Notes under the pieces: model-generated | Seen by the model: only the letters and a program-made list of their open reading frames with translations | Database searches by the model: none | Told to the model about the DNA's origin: nothing | Part shown: one piece after another, positions 18,587-29,095 of the stretch | Layout: each line of letters opens with the position of its first letter | Position numbering within the stretch: the stretch's first letter is position 1 | Program-made: the position numbers and the translations under genes | Assembly: GCF_000701905.1 (NCBI RefSeq) | Contig: NZ_JNKC01000001.1 | Location: 372,001-436,000 of the forward strand | Direction of reading: 5' to 3' | Source: Proteiniclasticum ruminis DSM 24773 | GTDB taxonomy: Bacteria > Bacillota > Clostridia > Clostridiales > Clostridiaceae | DNA length: 64,000 nt

Positions 18587-18734
18587 CATTTAGATAAAAA
18601 ACTAAAAATTAGTGCATGATAACATGAACAGTGTTTCTTGAAACCCCATCCGAGTGTTTCACTCTGAATTGTTCCCTTTCTAAAGATTTCAAGCTATACT
18701 ATTAGAGTGCAGAAGATTGAAAAGAGGTATCGAA

Positions 18735-19403
18735 ATGAAAGAATCCATAAAAAGTCTGCTGAAAAATGCACTTTTTAACGATATAGATGAGAAAGAACTA
18801 CATAGAATTCTAAGCTTTGCCCGCTGCAGGGTAGAAGTCTATGAGAAGGACAGTCTGGTTGTTCAAGAAGGGGAATACTGCGACACCATAGGTTTCGTCC
18901 TGGAAGGAACACTCACCATTCAGCAATACGGACGAAGCGGTGATGCCCTTACCATCAACATCTTCCGTCACGGAGAATGTTTTGGTGCACCACTTCTATT
19001 CACCAAACAGGCAAAATATCCCTTTACTTTGCTCACCACTACAAAGAGCAAGGTCCTTTTTATTCCTTTTGAAGAGATGAGACATATGCTTGAATCAAGC
19101 AAAACATTCAACTTCAATTACCTTACGTTCCTCTCTACGCATATTTTTGTTTTAAAGAATAAAATTAAAATACTAGCTCACAACGATGTCCGTTCCAGAT
19201 TGATGATCTATCTTGCTAAAGAAATGGAACATGCTGGAAGCACCCATTACAAAATGAGGCACAAAAAGACGGAAATCAGTGAGATTATAAAAGTTGCCCG
19301 ACCTTCTGTGTCCAGAGAATTATCCAACATGGAAAAAGACGGACTTATTAAAATTGAAGGCACCCAAGTGACCATACTTGCAGAGGATGAGTTTCTGCTG
19401 TAG
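18735..19403 (+). CDS. Crp/Fnr-family regulator, likely HcpR-like
   Basis: The 222-residue protein has an N-terminal cyclic-nucleotide-type beta barrel (about residues 25-120), a dimer helix, and a C-terminal winged helix with recognition region EIIKVARPSVSRELSNMEKDGL. It lacks the N-terminal Cys cluster of oxygen-sensing Fnr. Divergence from hcp and the shared operator suggest it senses NO or nitrite like other HcpR proteins. That is inference from context; the ligand is not visible. The start at 18735 follows AAAGAGGT; a TTG at 18717 is the alternative. Its own -10 is likely TATACT at 18695-18700. Confidence 0.88.
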   Translation: MKESIKSLLKNALFNDIDEKELHRILSFARCRVEVYEKDSLVVQEGEYCDTIGFVLEGTLTIQQYGRSGDALTINIFRHGECFGAPLLFTKQAKYPFTLLTTTKSKVLFIPFEEMRHMLESSKTFNFNYLTFLSTHIFVLKNKIKILAHNDVRSRLMIYLAKEMEHAGSTHYKMRHKKTEISEIIKVARPSVSRELSNMEKDGLIKIEGTQVTILAEDEFLL

Positions 19404-19435
19404 TTTTCTAAGCTTGTATTCCGCTGATAAGTAAA

Positions 19436-19479
19436 ATAGCACCCGATACACCAATGCGTGTAAAGGATGCTGTTTTTTA
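19436..19479. terminator. Bidirectional terminator between Crp gene and rho
   Basis: An imperfect hairpin (AGCACC..TACAC / GTGTA..GGATGCT) is followed by TTTTTT on the plus strand and ATTTTA on the minus strand. Confidence 0.7.
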
Positions 19480-20928
19480 TTTGTTGAAAACCTGACTGAT
19501 TTTAAGCGCCTCAATAAACTCTTCGTTTGTTACAGACTGACTCATCATTCTGATCAAGTCTTCAGTGACTCTATCCTGTGCTGAAATTGAGTTCATCTGT
19601 CTTCTGATATTCATAGACATTTCGTATTCATCCTGTGACAGAAGCGCCTTCTCTTTTCTCGTTCCAGATTTATAGATATCAATGGCTGGGAAGACTCTTC
19701 TTTCCTGGAGTCTCCTATCCAGATGAACTTCCATATTTCCGGTACCCTTGAATTCTTCAAAAATCATATCATCCATCCTGGATCCAGTTTCCACCAATGC
19801 AGTAGCAAGAATCGTAAGACTTCCGCCTTCCTCCATGTTTCGAGCTGCCCCAAAAAACTTCTTCGGCATAATCAGAGATGCAGGATCCAATCCCCCGGAT
19901 AAGGTTCTTCCTGATGGAGTGACTGTCAGATTGTATGCTCTGGCAAGCCTTGTGATGGAATCCATAAGAATCACCACATCCTGTTTCTGTTCGACCATTC
20001 TCTTCGCACGCTCCAGAACCATTCTGGCGACTTTTGTATGATGCTCCGGTTCTTCGTCAAAAGTGGAGTAAATTACTTCACCATCGATGCTTCTTTGCAT
20101 GTCCGTCACTTCTTCCGGGCGCTCATCAATAAGAAGAACGATGATTTTAATGGACGGATGGTTTTTCGCAACGTTTTGAGCAATCTTCTTAAGAATCGTT
20201 GTTTTACCTGCTTTTGGCGGAGCTACTATGAGCCCTCGCTGACCCTTGCCCATGGGTGCCATCAGATCTATGATTCTCATGGAAATGTCATTCTCACCGG
20301 GTGCTTCCAAGTGAATCCGCTCCTCGGGATATATGGGGGTCAGTTTTTCAAAATAAGGTCTTCCTATAGATTTTTCAGGATTTTCTCCATTGATCTTCTC
20401 AATAAATGTGAGTCCTGCAAATTTTTCACCTTCTCTTGCATACCTGGCATACCCTTTGACCTCATCACCTGTTCTTAAATCAAATCTCCTGATTTGTGGA
20501 GGAGACACATAGACATCATCGGTGCTTGAAAGATAATTTGTTCCTCTTAAAAAACCAAAATTATTTGTTTCCAGTATTTCGATGACGCCACGAATATCAT
20601 ACTCATTGCTGTATTTGACTCTTCGTCCACTCTCTGACCGGTGTATTTCCCTTGTGCTTGCACTTTTATTAAAATGCGTTTCTTGACCTTTTTCATCCTC
20701 AGAAAGATCCTCTGTGTTTTCTGAAGTTTGCATAGGCTGCTCTTTCTTTGTCTCTTCCAGAGCTTCCTCTTGGTTCTTCTCGTTGTTTTGTCCATAATAC
20801 TCTTCCAATAAAGCGATCAGCTCATTTTTTCTGTACTTCTGATAACTCTTTATTTGAGCATCTTTAGCAAGCTCACGAAGCTCAGTCAGCTTCAGCTCAT
20901 GGAACCTGTCTGTTTCAGTAACAGTCAT
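19477..20928 (-). CDS. rho: Transcription termination factor Rho
   Basis: Rho is the hexameric RNA helicase that ends untranslated transcripts. The 483 residues comprise a Rho_N helical domain (LKLTELRELAKDAQ), a charged linker of about 60 residues, a cold-shock RNA-binding fold, and the ATPase with P-loop APPKAGKTT. The Q loop region is NHPSIKIIVLLIDERPEEV. I start at the ATG at 20928, eight bases from AAAGGAGG; an ATG six bases earlier is too close. The linker between the N-terminal parts is longer and more acidic than in E. coli Rho. Confidence 0.97.
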   Translation of the reverse strand: MTVTETDRFHELKLTELRELAKDAQIKSYQKYRKNELIALLEEYYGQNNEKNQEEALEETKKEQPMQTSENTEDLSEDEKGQETHFNKSASTREIHRSESGRRVKYSNEYDIRGVIEILETNNFGFLRGTNYLSSTDDVYVSPPQIRRFDLRTGDEVKGYARYAREGEKFAGLTFIEKINGENPEKSIGRPYFEKLTPIYPEERIHLEAPGENDISMRIIDLMAPMGKGQRGLIVAPPKAGKTTILKKIAQNVAKNHPSIKIIVLLIDERPEEVTDMQRSIDGEVIYSTFDEEPEHHTKVARMVLERAKRMVEQKQDVVILMDSITRLARAYNLTVTPSGRTLSGGLDPASLIMPKKFFGAARNMEEGGSLTILATALVETGSRMDDMIFEEFKGTGNMEVHLDRRLQERRVFPAIDIYKSGTRKEKALLSQDEYEMSMNIRRQMNSISAQDRVTEDLIRMMSQSVTNEEFIEALKISQVFNK

Positions 20929-21183
20929 CGGCATGCCCTCCTTTTATTATTCTATTTCTATGATTGTGCAAATTGTTTTGAAATCTATGCGAAGATGAAG
21001 ATGTATCATTTATATTAACTGTTTTATCTGTCCAAATATAATATCAGGAAACTTACTAGAATAAGCACAGAACTTGTAAGATCATTCATGTAGATACTGA
21101 ACTGACATCGTCGATCCCTTCTCCATTTATTGAGCGATGGGCGCATGTCATGATACATCTCATTATAACAGATGTTTGCCAAT

Positions 21184-21215
21184 GAAAAAACAGCACTCCT
21201 GCTGGAATGCTGTTT
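21184..21215 (-). terminator. pyrG terminator
   Basis: The stem AAACAGCA / TGCTGTTT is followed by TTTTTTCATT on the minus strand. The rest of the gap to rho (20929-21183) shows no gene. A weak TTGGAC...TATAAA pair about 75 bases before rho may be its promoter. Confidence 0.82.
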
Positions 21216-21223
21216 CCATTCAT

Positions 21224-23008
<1,785 letters not shown>

Positions 23009-23042
23009 TTACAAACATACCCTTTTCCAAATATACGTCATA

Positions 23043-23477
23043 TCATGACAGACTCGGATGTTCCTGACCGATTTTCTCAATCACATGGATTATCATTTCA
23101 TTCTGTTCAAAAGGATCCCCGGCAATCTCCAGCTTATACCGTATATAAATAAGCATTCGCCTTCCTTCTTTCGATATACTCACTTCTTCCGTCTCCAAAA
23201 CCATGGACATGGAGCCAACTTCCATTTTATACACAAATCTGTCTCGATGGTTTTCCCTGAAAACCATGGTCGCCTGAATATTTCCAGATCGCACCAGCGT
23301 GATCTCTTTATCCCCCACTTCAATCTGAGTATGGACTCCTTCCATCCCCGTGAGTGCACTTTCATCGTAGGATAACCTATCTACTCCCCCAGCCTTTTCA
23401 TGGTATCCCCAATAGACCACCTCTATCGGTTCTTCATTCGCCCTGCTGTTCTTCACTTCAATCTTCACTCTCTTCAC
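23043..23477 (-). CDS. DUF1934 beta-barrel protein (YwiB-like)
   Basis: The 144-residue protein matches DUF1934, a calycin-like beta barrel of unknown function usually found upstream of argS or near pyrG in Firmicutes. Visible features are the N-terminal MKRVKIEVKNS strand, GVHTQIEVGDKEITLVRSG and the C-terminal IRYKLEIAGDPFEQNEMIIHV. It starts with GTG, seven bases after GAGGTG. No argS is adjacent here. Confidence 0.78.
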   Translation of the reverse strand: MKRVKIEVKNSRANEEPIEVVYWGYHEKAGGVDRLSYDESALTGMEGVHTQIEVGDKEITLVRSGNIQATMVFRENHRDRFVYKMEVGSMSMVLETEEVSISKEGRRMLIYIRYKLEIAGDPFEQNEMIIHVIEKIGQEHPSLS

Positions 23478-23688
23478 GATTTCACCTCAAGTCATTTCTT
23501 CAGTATAAGGTTTTTTTAAGAATCAACACCCTGTTTTTAACATGACATTAATATTTATATTATAAACTAAAATAGAATTGTTACCACAAAAAGTCTTCAA
23601 TATTCAAAATCTATGTGGATGTGGTAAAATAAACTATCCAAGTCAAATAACTACCCTGAAGATCAGATACAACTGGATGAGGTGTACC

Positions 23689-24840
23689 ATGAGAGCTTTA
23701 ATTCTTTCTGTTTCCACCGGCGGAGGCCATGCCAAAGCCGCAGAAGCAATCAAAGAATCCATTATGAAAAACGAACCCCAATCAGAGGTTCAAATCATTG
23801 ATACAATAAAATACATCAGCCCGTTTCTTGATAAAATTGTTGTGGGAACTTACCTGAAGAGCATTCGGTACTATCCCTCTTTTTTCAAGTTCTTATATAA
23901 GCATTCAGATGAAGAGGGCCGATTCACAAAATCATCTACCATCGGGAATGATTATCTCACAAATAAACTCTACCCTACCATTGTTGATTTTGAACCAGAT
24001 ATCCTGATAGCAACCCACGCATTCACAGCCCAGATTCTATCAATATTGAGGAAGAAGTTTCAATGGCATAAACCATCCCTTGTTGTGATGACAGATTACG
24101 CTTCTCACGCTTTCTGGGTTCACAGAAATGTGGATGCTTATATTGTTTCCAATGAGGATATGATCGAAGAGCTTGCATTGCGTGGACGGGATAAAAATCA
24201 GATATATCCCTACGGAATCCCCATCTCCGAAAAATTCTTGAATATCAGTGACAGAGAGAGTATTCTTTCAAAATACAACCTAAGTCAGGACAAGAAGATT
24301 ATCACAATCATGGGCGGAAGTTTAGGCATCGGCAACATCGAGGAAATACTGAATGAAATCCTAAAAATTAAGAAACCATATCAGATTATTGTTCTGACAG
24401 GAAAAAATGAGAAGCTCTATGAGAAGATGTCCGAACTCCAGACCCGATGCGACCACTGCCTCACCCCTCTTGAATACTGCGAAGAGATGAATGATATCCT
24501 CAGCATCACAGATCTACTCATCACCAAACCAGGTGGTCTGACCCTTACAGAAAGTTTTATCACAGGAACACCGCTGGCCATCTATTCTGCAATACCAGGC
24601 CACGAAGTACAGAATGCCGATTACCTGATTAGACATGGTTTAGCAGTGGATCTTGGCACAGGTGAGCACTGCGGTCCTCTGATCGAGAACTTGCTTGAAG
24701 ACGGCTCTTTTCTGCAATCGATGAAAGAGAAATCTAAAACCAACGCAAAACCCTTAGCAGCCCAACACATCTTTGAATTATGCAAAGAGCTTATTGAAGA
24801 GAAGTCTTTGCTCATGGATACAAAACGGATTGATTTATAG
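23689..24840 (+). CDS. MGDG-synthase-type diacylglycerol glycosyltransferase (UgtP-like)
   Basis: The 383-residue protein begins RALILSVSTGGGHAKAAEAI, the start of the MGDG_synth domain, and ends with a family 28 glycosyltransferase domain (IIVLTGKNEKLYEKM, TKPGGLTLTESFI, PGHEVQNADYLI). Such peripheral membrane enzymes add glucose or galactose to diacylglycerol for glycolipids and lipoteichoic-acid anchors. The donor and number of sugars cannot be read. The ATG at 23689 follows GATGAGGTG. It is a single gene ended by a strong hairpin. Confidence 0.87.
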   Translation: MRALILSVSTGGGHAKAAEAIKESIMKNEPQSEVQIIDTIKYISPFLDKIVVGTYLKSIRYYPSFFKFLYKHSDEEGRFTKSSTIGNDYLTNKLYPTIVDFEPDILIATHAFTAQILSILRKKFQWHKPSLVVMTDYASHAFWVHRNVDAYIVSNEDMIEELALRGRDKNQIYPYGIPISEKFLNISDRESILSKYNLSQDKKIITIMGGSLGIGNIEEILNEILKIKKPYQIIVLTGKNEKLYEKMSELQTRCDHCLTPLEYCEEMNDILSITDLLITKPGGLTLTESFITGTPLAIYSAIPGHEVQNADYLIRHGLAVDLGTGEHCGPLIENLLEDGSFLQSMKEKSKTNAKPLAAQHIFELCKELIEEKSLLMDTKRIDL

Positions 24841-24847
24841 CTTCAAG

Positions 24848-24890
24848 ATGAAAGAGTAGGAAGCAAGTTGCTTTCCTACTCTTTCATTTT
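24848..24890. terminator. Terminator between convergent glycosyltransferase and ispE
   Basis: The perfect stem ATGAAAGAGTAGGA / TCCTACTCTTTCAT is followed by TTTTG on the plus strand; there is little T run on the minus strand. Confidence 0.8.
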
Positions 24891-24908
24891 GCTTCATGTG
24901 CTGAACAC

Positions 24909-25751
24909 TCAAATAGTCTCTGTCAGAATCACTTCATTTCCATTCTTTTTCAACTCATCCATAGCACGAACAGCCGTCTCTCTATCCTCATAGATCCCAT
25001 AAACCGTAGGCCCACTGCCACTCATTAAAGTGACTTTCGCTCCCGTCTTCACAACTCTCTGCTTGATGCTCTTGATCACAGGGTAAGACTGTATCACAAC
25101 ATTCTCCAGGAGATTTCTGGAGTAATAGTGCACCCCATTCAAATCACCTTTAGCAAGAGAATCTATCAGCTTCTTTGTTTCCACATGTCTTTTGATCTTT
25201 TCCAGGTTAAAGGCACCATAAGCATCTTTTGTTGATACTCCGAAGGGAGGTTTCACCAAAACAACCACATGACCACCAAAGGACTTAAGTTTTGTGATTC
25301 GTTCTCCCACCCCTTCACATAAAGCAGTCCCTCCCTCAATGCAGTACGGCACATCCGCGCCCAATTTCAATCCTAAAGCCATGAGCTCTTCATGGGAGAA
25401 CCCTAAAGCAAACATCGCATTCATCCCCTTAAGCACAGCTGCAGCGTCGGTGCTTCCACCCGCCAGCCCAGCTGCCACAGGAATGTTCTTGTTGATATGA
25501 ATATGAATTCCTGACTGAAGCCCAGTTTCTTCCATGATGAGTTTTGCAGCTTTGTATGCAATATTTCTCTCATCTACAGGCACATAAGACTTATCACAGG
25601 AAAGAGTAATCCCAGACTTCTTTTCTGTAAGAATCACTTCATCATGAAGATCCACAGTTTGCATGATCATCTCCAGAAGATGATATCCATCCTCTCTTTT
25701 ACCCACAATGTCCAGAGACAGATTAATTTTCGCATATGCTTTTAAAATCAA
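24909..25751 (-). CDS. ispE: 4-diphosphocytidyl-2-C-methyl-D-erythritol kinase
   Basis: IspE is the GHMP kinase of the non-mevalonate isoprenoid pathway. The 280-residue protein has AYAKINLSLDIVGKREDGYH, the ATP loop PVAAGLAGGSTDAAAVL and the C-terminal LMSGSGPTVYGIY. It starts with TTG six bases after AGGTG. Its place just after veg matches the Bacillus order. T-rich sequence with repeated GCTGGCG after veg (near 25808-25845) may be a weak terminator. Confidence 0.95.
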   Translation of the reverse strand: MILKAYAKINLSLDIVGKREDGYHLLEMIMQTVDLHDEVILTEKKSGITLSCDKSYVPVDERNIAYKAAKLIMEETGLQSGIHIHINKNIPVAAGLAGGSTDAAAVLKGMNAMFALGFSHEELMALGLKLGADVPYCIEGGTALCEGVGERITKLKSFGGHVVVLVKPPFGVSTKDAYGAFNLEKIKRHVETKKLIDSLAKGDLNGVHYYSRNLLENVVIQSYPVIKSIKQRVVKTGAKVTLMSGSGPTVYGIYEDRETAVRAMDELKKNGNEVILTETI

Positions 25752-25850
25752 CTATTACACCTACTTTTCCCAATATAGACTCTATTATGGCAAATTCTTC
25801 GAAAATATGCAAAAAAAAGAAGCGCCAGCATCCGCCAGCACCTTTACATA

Positions 25851-26087
25851 CTAATTCTTGTATGACAGAGTCACAGTTTTTGTGAGCACATCAGAATAAC
25901 TGAATGAAACGCACCCCTTAGACTCATTGTCTAACCGGACTACGAAAATACTAGGGTAAACCTGCTCAATGGTCCCCGTACTCTCATACATTTTACGTCT
26001 CCCCACATTGGCTTTCAGCTTCACATCGCGTCCTACATTCTTCTCGATTTCTTTTCGAATGTCGGTAATATTCTTTAAATATTCCAT
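25851..26087 (-). CDS. veg: Veg-family protein
   Basis: The 78-residue protein (MEYLKNITDIRKEIEKNVG..VKLKANVGRRK) belongs to the Veg family. In Bacillus subtilis Veg affects biofilm formation and is expressed from a very strong promoter. The domain is a small SH3-like barrel. A near-consensus promoter precedes it at 26154-26182. The start at 26087 follows AGGTG; a longer frame start is rejected. Confidence 0.9.
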   Translation of the reverse strand: MEYLKNITDIRKEIEKNVGRDVKLKANVGRRKMYESTGTIEQVYPSIFVVRLDNESKGCVSFSYSDVLTKTVTLSYKN

Positions 26088-26153
26088 ATAAACACCTACT
26101 TCCATATATGATTATACAGAAAATTTATTCAAATGTCAAATCCATAACTTTTT

Positions 26154-26182
26154 ATATTAGCACCAGAAATATCCATTGTCAA
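26154..26182 (-). promoter_or_regulatory. veg promoter
   Basis: Minus-strand TTGACA, 17-base spacer, TAATAT, about 65 bases before veg. Confidence 0.8.
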
Positions 26183-26241
26183 TAGTTCATGTAAAGTTTC
26201 CTTTTGATTCATACTATCTTTACATATAGAACCAGGAAACG

Positions 26242-26273
26242 AAAAAGTCGATTGCACTTTACGCACAATCGAC
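26242..26273 (-). terminator. Terminator after the Gx transporter gene
   Basis: The stem GTCGATTG / CAATCGAC with an 11-base loop is followed by TTTTTCG on the minus strand. Confidence 0.8.
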
Positions 26274-26281
26274 CCTCTTTT

Positions 26282-26836
26282 CTATGACTCTTTCGTGAAG
26301 ATTTCCCAGTCTTTCAACTGACTGATTTTCTTCACTGCAGTAATTTTGGACATATGATAAATGATAAAATTCGCTGCGATACCGATAAAGATTCCAGTCC
26401 CGATACCAATGAACGTCAGAACAGGGAGATACATCATCACAGACCAATTATTCACGATCATCGAAGCTACAACAAGCTGCCCTATATTATGGCTTACTGC
26501 TCCAGCACCGCTGACACCGATGATTGTTACCTTCTTCTTGAATAAATTCTTCACTGCAGCCATGGCCAGAAGGCTTAAAAAACCTCCACTGATACTATAT
26601 AAAAATGAGGAAAGCGTGCCCCCAAACATAGTCGCGAGAACAACCCTCAACCCCACCACAAGAACAGTGGATTTAAACCCTAAAATATAGAGCGAGATAA
26701 TTGTAAAAATATTTGCCAGGCCAAGCTTCGCCCCAGGGATGCCTATGGGTAGAGGAATCATCCCTTCTATCACATGGAGCACCAGCGCTTGCGCAACAAT
26801 GAGTGAAATAAAAATCATTTTCGTTGTCTTAGTCAT
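26282..26836 (-). CDS. Gx transporter family / EetB-like membrane protein
   Basis: The 184-residue protein has about five membrane helices and the family signature GMIPLPIGIPGAKLGLANIF. Older annotation calls the family heptaprenyl diphosphate synthase component I. It resembles small ECF-type substrate-binding subunits. In flavin-based electron-transfer loci of Listeria and Enterococcus a protein of this type (EetB) pairs with a NusG-domain-II protein (EetA). The start overlaps the end of such a gene by eight bases here. That upstream gene is broken by an IS, so coupled expression may be lost. The start codon has no clear binding site of its own. Confidence 0.8.
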   Translation of the reverse strand: MTKTTKMIFISLIVAQALVLHVIEGMIPLPIGIPGAKLGLANIFTIISLYILGFKSTVLVVGLRVVLATMFGGTLSSFLYSISGGFLSLLAMAAVKNLFKKKVTIIGVSGAGAVSHNIGQLVVASMIVNNWSVMMYLPVLTFIGIGTGIFIGIAANFIIYHMSKITAVKKISQLKDWEIFTKES

Positions 26837-27039
26837 GGTTGTCACTTTTAAACCCTGTGATGATGTCTTCGTCATCCTCTTGAGGTTCTTCTCCCTTTAC
26901 TTCAATTACAATTCGATTAGGCAGGCAAACAATAGTCTCACCAGGTCTGGAAATATATTCTGGAGAATAGCACACTTTGTCAGGACAGTCCGCTTCATAC
27001 ATTCCTACTTTTTCATCAACAATCTCCACAATATTGACA
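26829..27039 (-). pseudogene. NusG-domain-II (EetA-like) gene, 3' half
   Basis: This is the C-terminal half of a NusG-domain-II protein: NIVEIVDEKVGMYEADCPDKVC, then ISRPGETIVCLPNRIVIEV. It has no start of its own. The open frame continues into the IS end (a GTG at 27080 with no binding site). Joined to the 5' half at 28696-28903 across one copy of TGACA, it gives an intact 414-base, 137-residue reading frame. Confidence 0.9.
27035..27039. repeat. Target-site duplication TGACA, left copy
   Basis: TGACA directly abuts the left end of the IS. The matching copy is at 28696-28700. Confidence 0.8.
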
Positions 27040-28695
27040 CCTAAATTCCACGTGTGTTTTTTATTAGCTTCAAAAATCACTATTTCACGAAGAATTTAGA
27101 CTGCTTCTCACACATTGTAATATTATTTACAACCACCTTTCAATCATTTTTGATAAATCATTGATTTCATCTTTGCTGCAATGATACTTAATAAACTCTG
27201 CAAGTTATCCACAGAGCAACACTCAATTTTATTGATGATATTCTTATTATACCAGACATTTTTCATACACTCCCTTGTACGGATAGTTTTCCGACAACTT
27301 CATGATTACATATCTTGCGGTTTTGATTATTTTTGCTGCAAGAAATACATACTTCAAACGAAAGGTCTTTATTTGCTGTCTGTATTCTGAAGAGTCCAAG
27401 GAATCAAACTTGAACAACAAAAATAGGTTATATGAAAGCATCATCATTTGAAACACGGCTTCATTCGCCCAAAATGACTTTAGCAAGAGATGACCCACCG
27501 CCATGTCGTATTTGGCTTCTTTGATATAGTTTTCAGCATTACCACGCTTTTCATAGTATATAACTACTTTTTCAGAAAGCAAGGTAGTATTTGTTACAAA
27601 GAAAAAGTAGTCGTATTCGGAACCTTCTAAAAGTGATAATTGTGCTCTTTCTTTTTCTGGTTTCAGTACGCGAGATACGACAAATCTTCTGTCTTTTTCC
27701 CATTTAACTAATTTTCTATACAGTTCTGTAGTTTCTCTACCTTCTTCTCCTTTAACGAATACAATTGATGAATTCGTTGCTTGTGAGGTGAGTGTAGAAT
27801 AACTTTTGGCTTTAATTAAATATTTGCATCCAAGAGATTCTATCGTTTCGATAATTTTTTCATCAAAGTAGCCACTATCCATTCGAAATAAAATTTCTAA
27901 ATCGTCTGATTTGATGTTAGCAACAATTTCTTTGATCATTTCCGCAGCACCGTTTGCAGTGTAAGTATTGCCACTTCTTACAAATCCGGTAACATATGCT
28001 TTTAATTCGTCGCAAAATGCAAATTGGATATTGTAGCATCGGTTTCCCAGTTTCTTAGGATTATATCCTTTTGACGCACCTTCTTGATGACCTTCTACGT
28101 TAATTACACTACTATCAATATCAATCGTAATGGATGTCAATTTACTTTTAGTGAGCAGTTTTTTAAAGACTTTAAAATTAATGTCTCTAAACATTTGGGT
28201 TGTCTTGAAGTTGAAGTTTCCTAGAAACCGTGACACTGTTTCAGGTTCTTTTACGGAAATATCAAACTCGTTGACGAGGGGATCATTTTGAAGTAGCTTT
28301 AGACGTTCTAACTTATCAATGCCAATGAAGTGACCGCAGAGCATGGTCTTTATATGATTCATCTTGATTTTATTTGTTGAGTCATTATCAAATACGAGGT
28401 CATTTTCAATAAAATCAAAAATCCCATTGCTTTTTGCATTCTCAAGGAGCAGAAAAAGACCTGCATTTGATGTTAGATTCTTAGCTTTGAAATCAATTTT
28501 ATTAATCATAATTAGAACCCCTTTTTACTACTTTTCTTACTATTATTTTACCATATATCGAGTCATAAAAGCTGATAATTTAACATATTTTTGAGCACTT
28601 TTCTTTCACCCAATGGGTGAAAGCTGAATTTCGAAGGAACGCATATTTATCAAGGCTTTGATTATGCTTTTTGAAGTACTGACGTAGAATCTAGG
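27040..28695 (-). mobile_element. IS1380-family insertion sequence, 1656 bp, complete
   Basis: The ends are inverted repeats: left CCTAAATTCCACGT (27040-27053) and right, read inward, CCTAGATTCTACGT, 12 of 14 identical. It carries one intact transposase and is flanked by TGACA copies. IS1380 elements are usually about 1.6-1.7 kb with ends beginning CCT, which fits. It lies inside a NusG-domain-II gene, in the same orientation as that gene. Base composition is more AT-rich than the neighbours. Confidence 0.92.
27247..28509 (-). CDS. IS1380-family DDE transposase
   Basis: The 420-residue transposase moves the surrounding IS by cut-and-paste. The DDE residues appear in TSITIDIDSSVINVEGHQEG (first Asp), ILFRMDSGYFDE (second Asp) and YYEKRGNAENYIKEAKYDM (Glu). 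The RGNAENYIKE and FWANEAVFQMMMLSYNLF blocks are typical of the family. The frame is full length without stops, so it may be active. GGGG eight bases before the ATG could serve as a weak binding site. Confidence 0.95.
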   Translation of the reverse strand: MINKIDFKAKNLTSNAGLFLLLENAKSNGIFDFIENDLVFDNDSTNKIKMNHIKTMLCGHFIGIDKLERLKLLQNDPLVNEFDISVKEPETVSRFLGNFNFKTTQMFRDINFKVFKKLLTKSKLTSITIDIDSSVINVEGHQEGASKGYNPKKLGNRCYNIQFAFCDELKAYVTGFVRSGNTYTANGAAEMIKEIVANIKSDDLEILFRMDSGYFDEKIIETIESLGCKYLIKAKSYSTLTSQATNSSIVFVKGEEGRETTELYRKLVKWEKDRRFVVSRVLKPEKERAQLSLLEGSEYDYFFFVTNTTLLSEKVVIYYEKRGNAENYIKEAKYDMAVGHLLLKSFWANEAVFQMMMLSYNLFLLFKFDSLDSSEYRQQIKTFRLKYVFLAAKIIKTARYVIMKLSENYPYKGVYEKCLV

Positions 28696-28700
28696 TGACA
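28696..28700. repeat. Target-site duplication TGACA, right copy
   Basis: TGACA follows the right IS end immediately and repeats the five bases at 27035-27039. Confidence 0.8.
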
Positions 28701-28903
28701 CCTAAATCTGTTTCAATACGAACTTCATCTCTACCAGTATGTCCTGTCAACTGAACTCTTTCATAGAATTCTCCCTGAACTTTAATTTCCACATAATACC
28801 CATCTGTAGCCGATCTTGTATTTAGAGTGAATATCAATGCCGGAATAAATGAAGCAAGTACAAATATTCCAATGATAATCACATCCCATTTTTTCACTTT
28901 CAT
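28696..28903 (-). pseudogene. NusG-domain-II (EetA-like) gene, 5' half
   Basis: It starts at the ATG at 28903 (MKVKKWDVIIIGIFVLASFI, one membrane helix at about residues 7-28). An extracellular strand region follows, up to RIETDLGV, where it meets the IS. The frame then stops at a TAG made by the IS end. Reading resumes in the fragment at 27039. The whole protein would be a single-pass membrane protein with an outside NusG-II domain. Confidence 0.9.
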
Positions 28904-29095
28904 CGTAACGCCCCCCTTGCACTGTATCCCAAAAATATATTATATCAGATATCAGTTCTCCTGTGAATGAAATCAGGTTAACTTTGATAAAAAAGTCACA
29001 TTCAGTGAAACTGAACACAAAATCATAAAACAAATTGCATAAAATTTAAAATTCAGTTATGATAATAAAAGAATCCAATTTATGGAGGGATCTAT

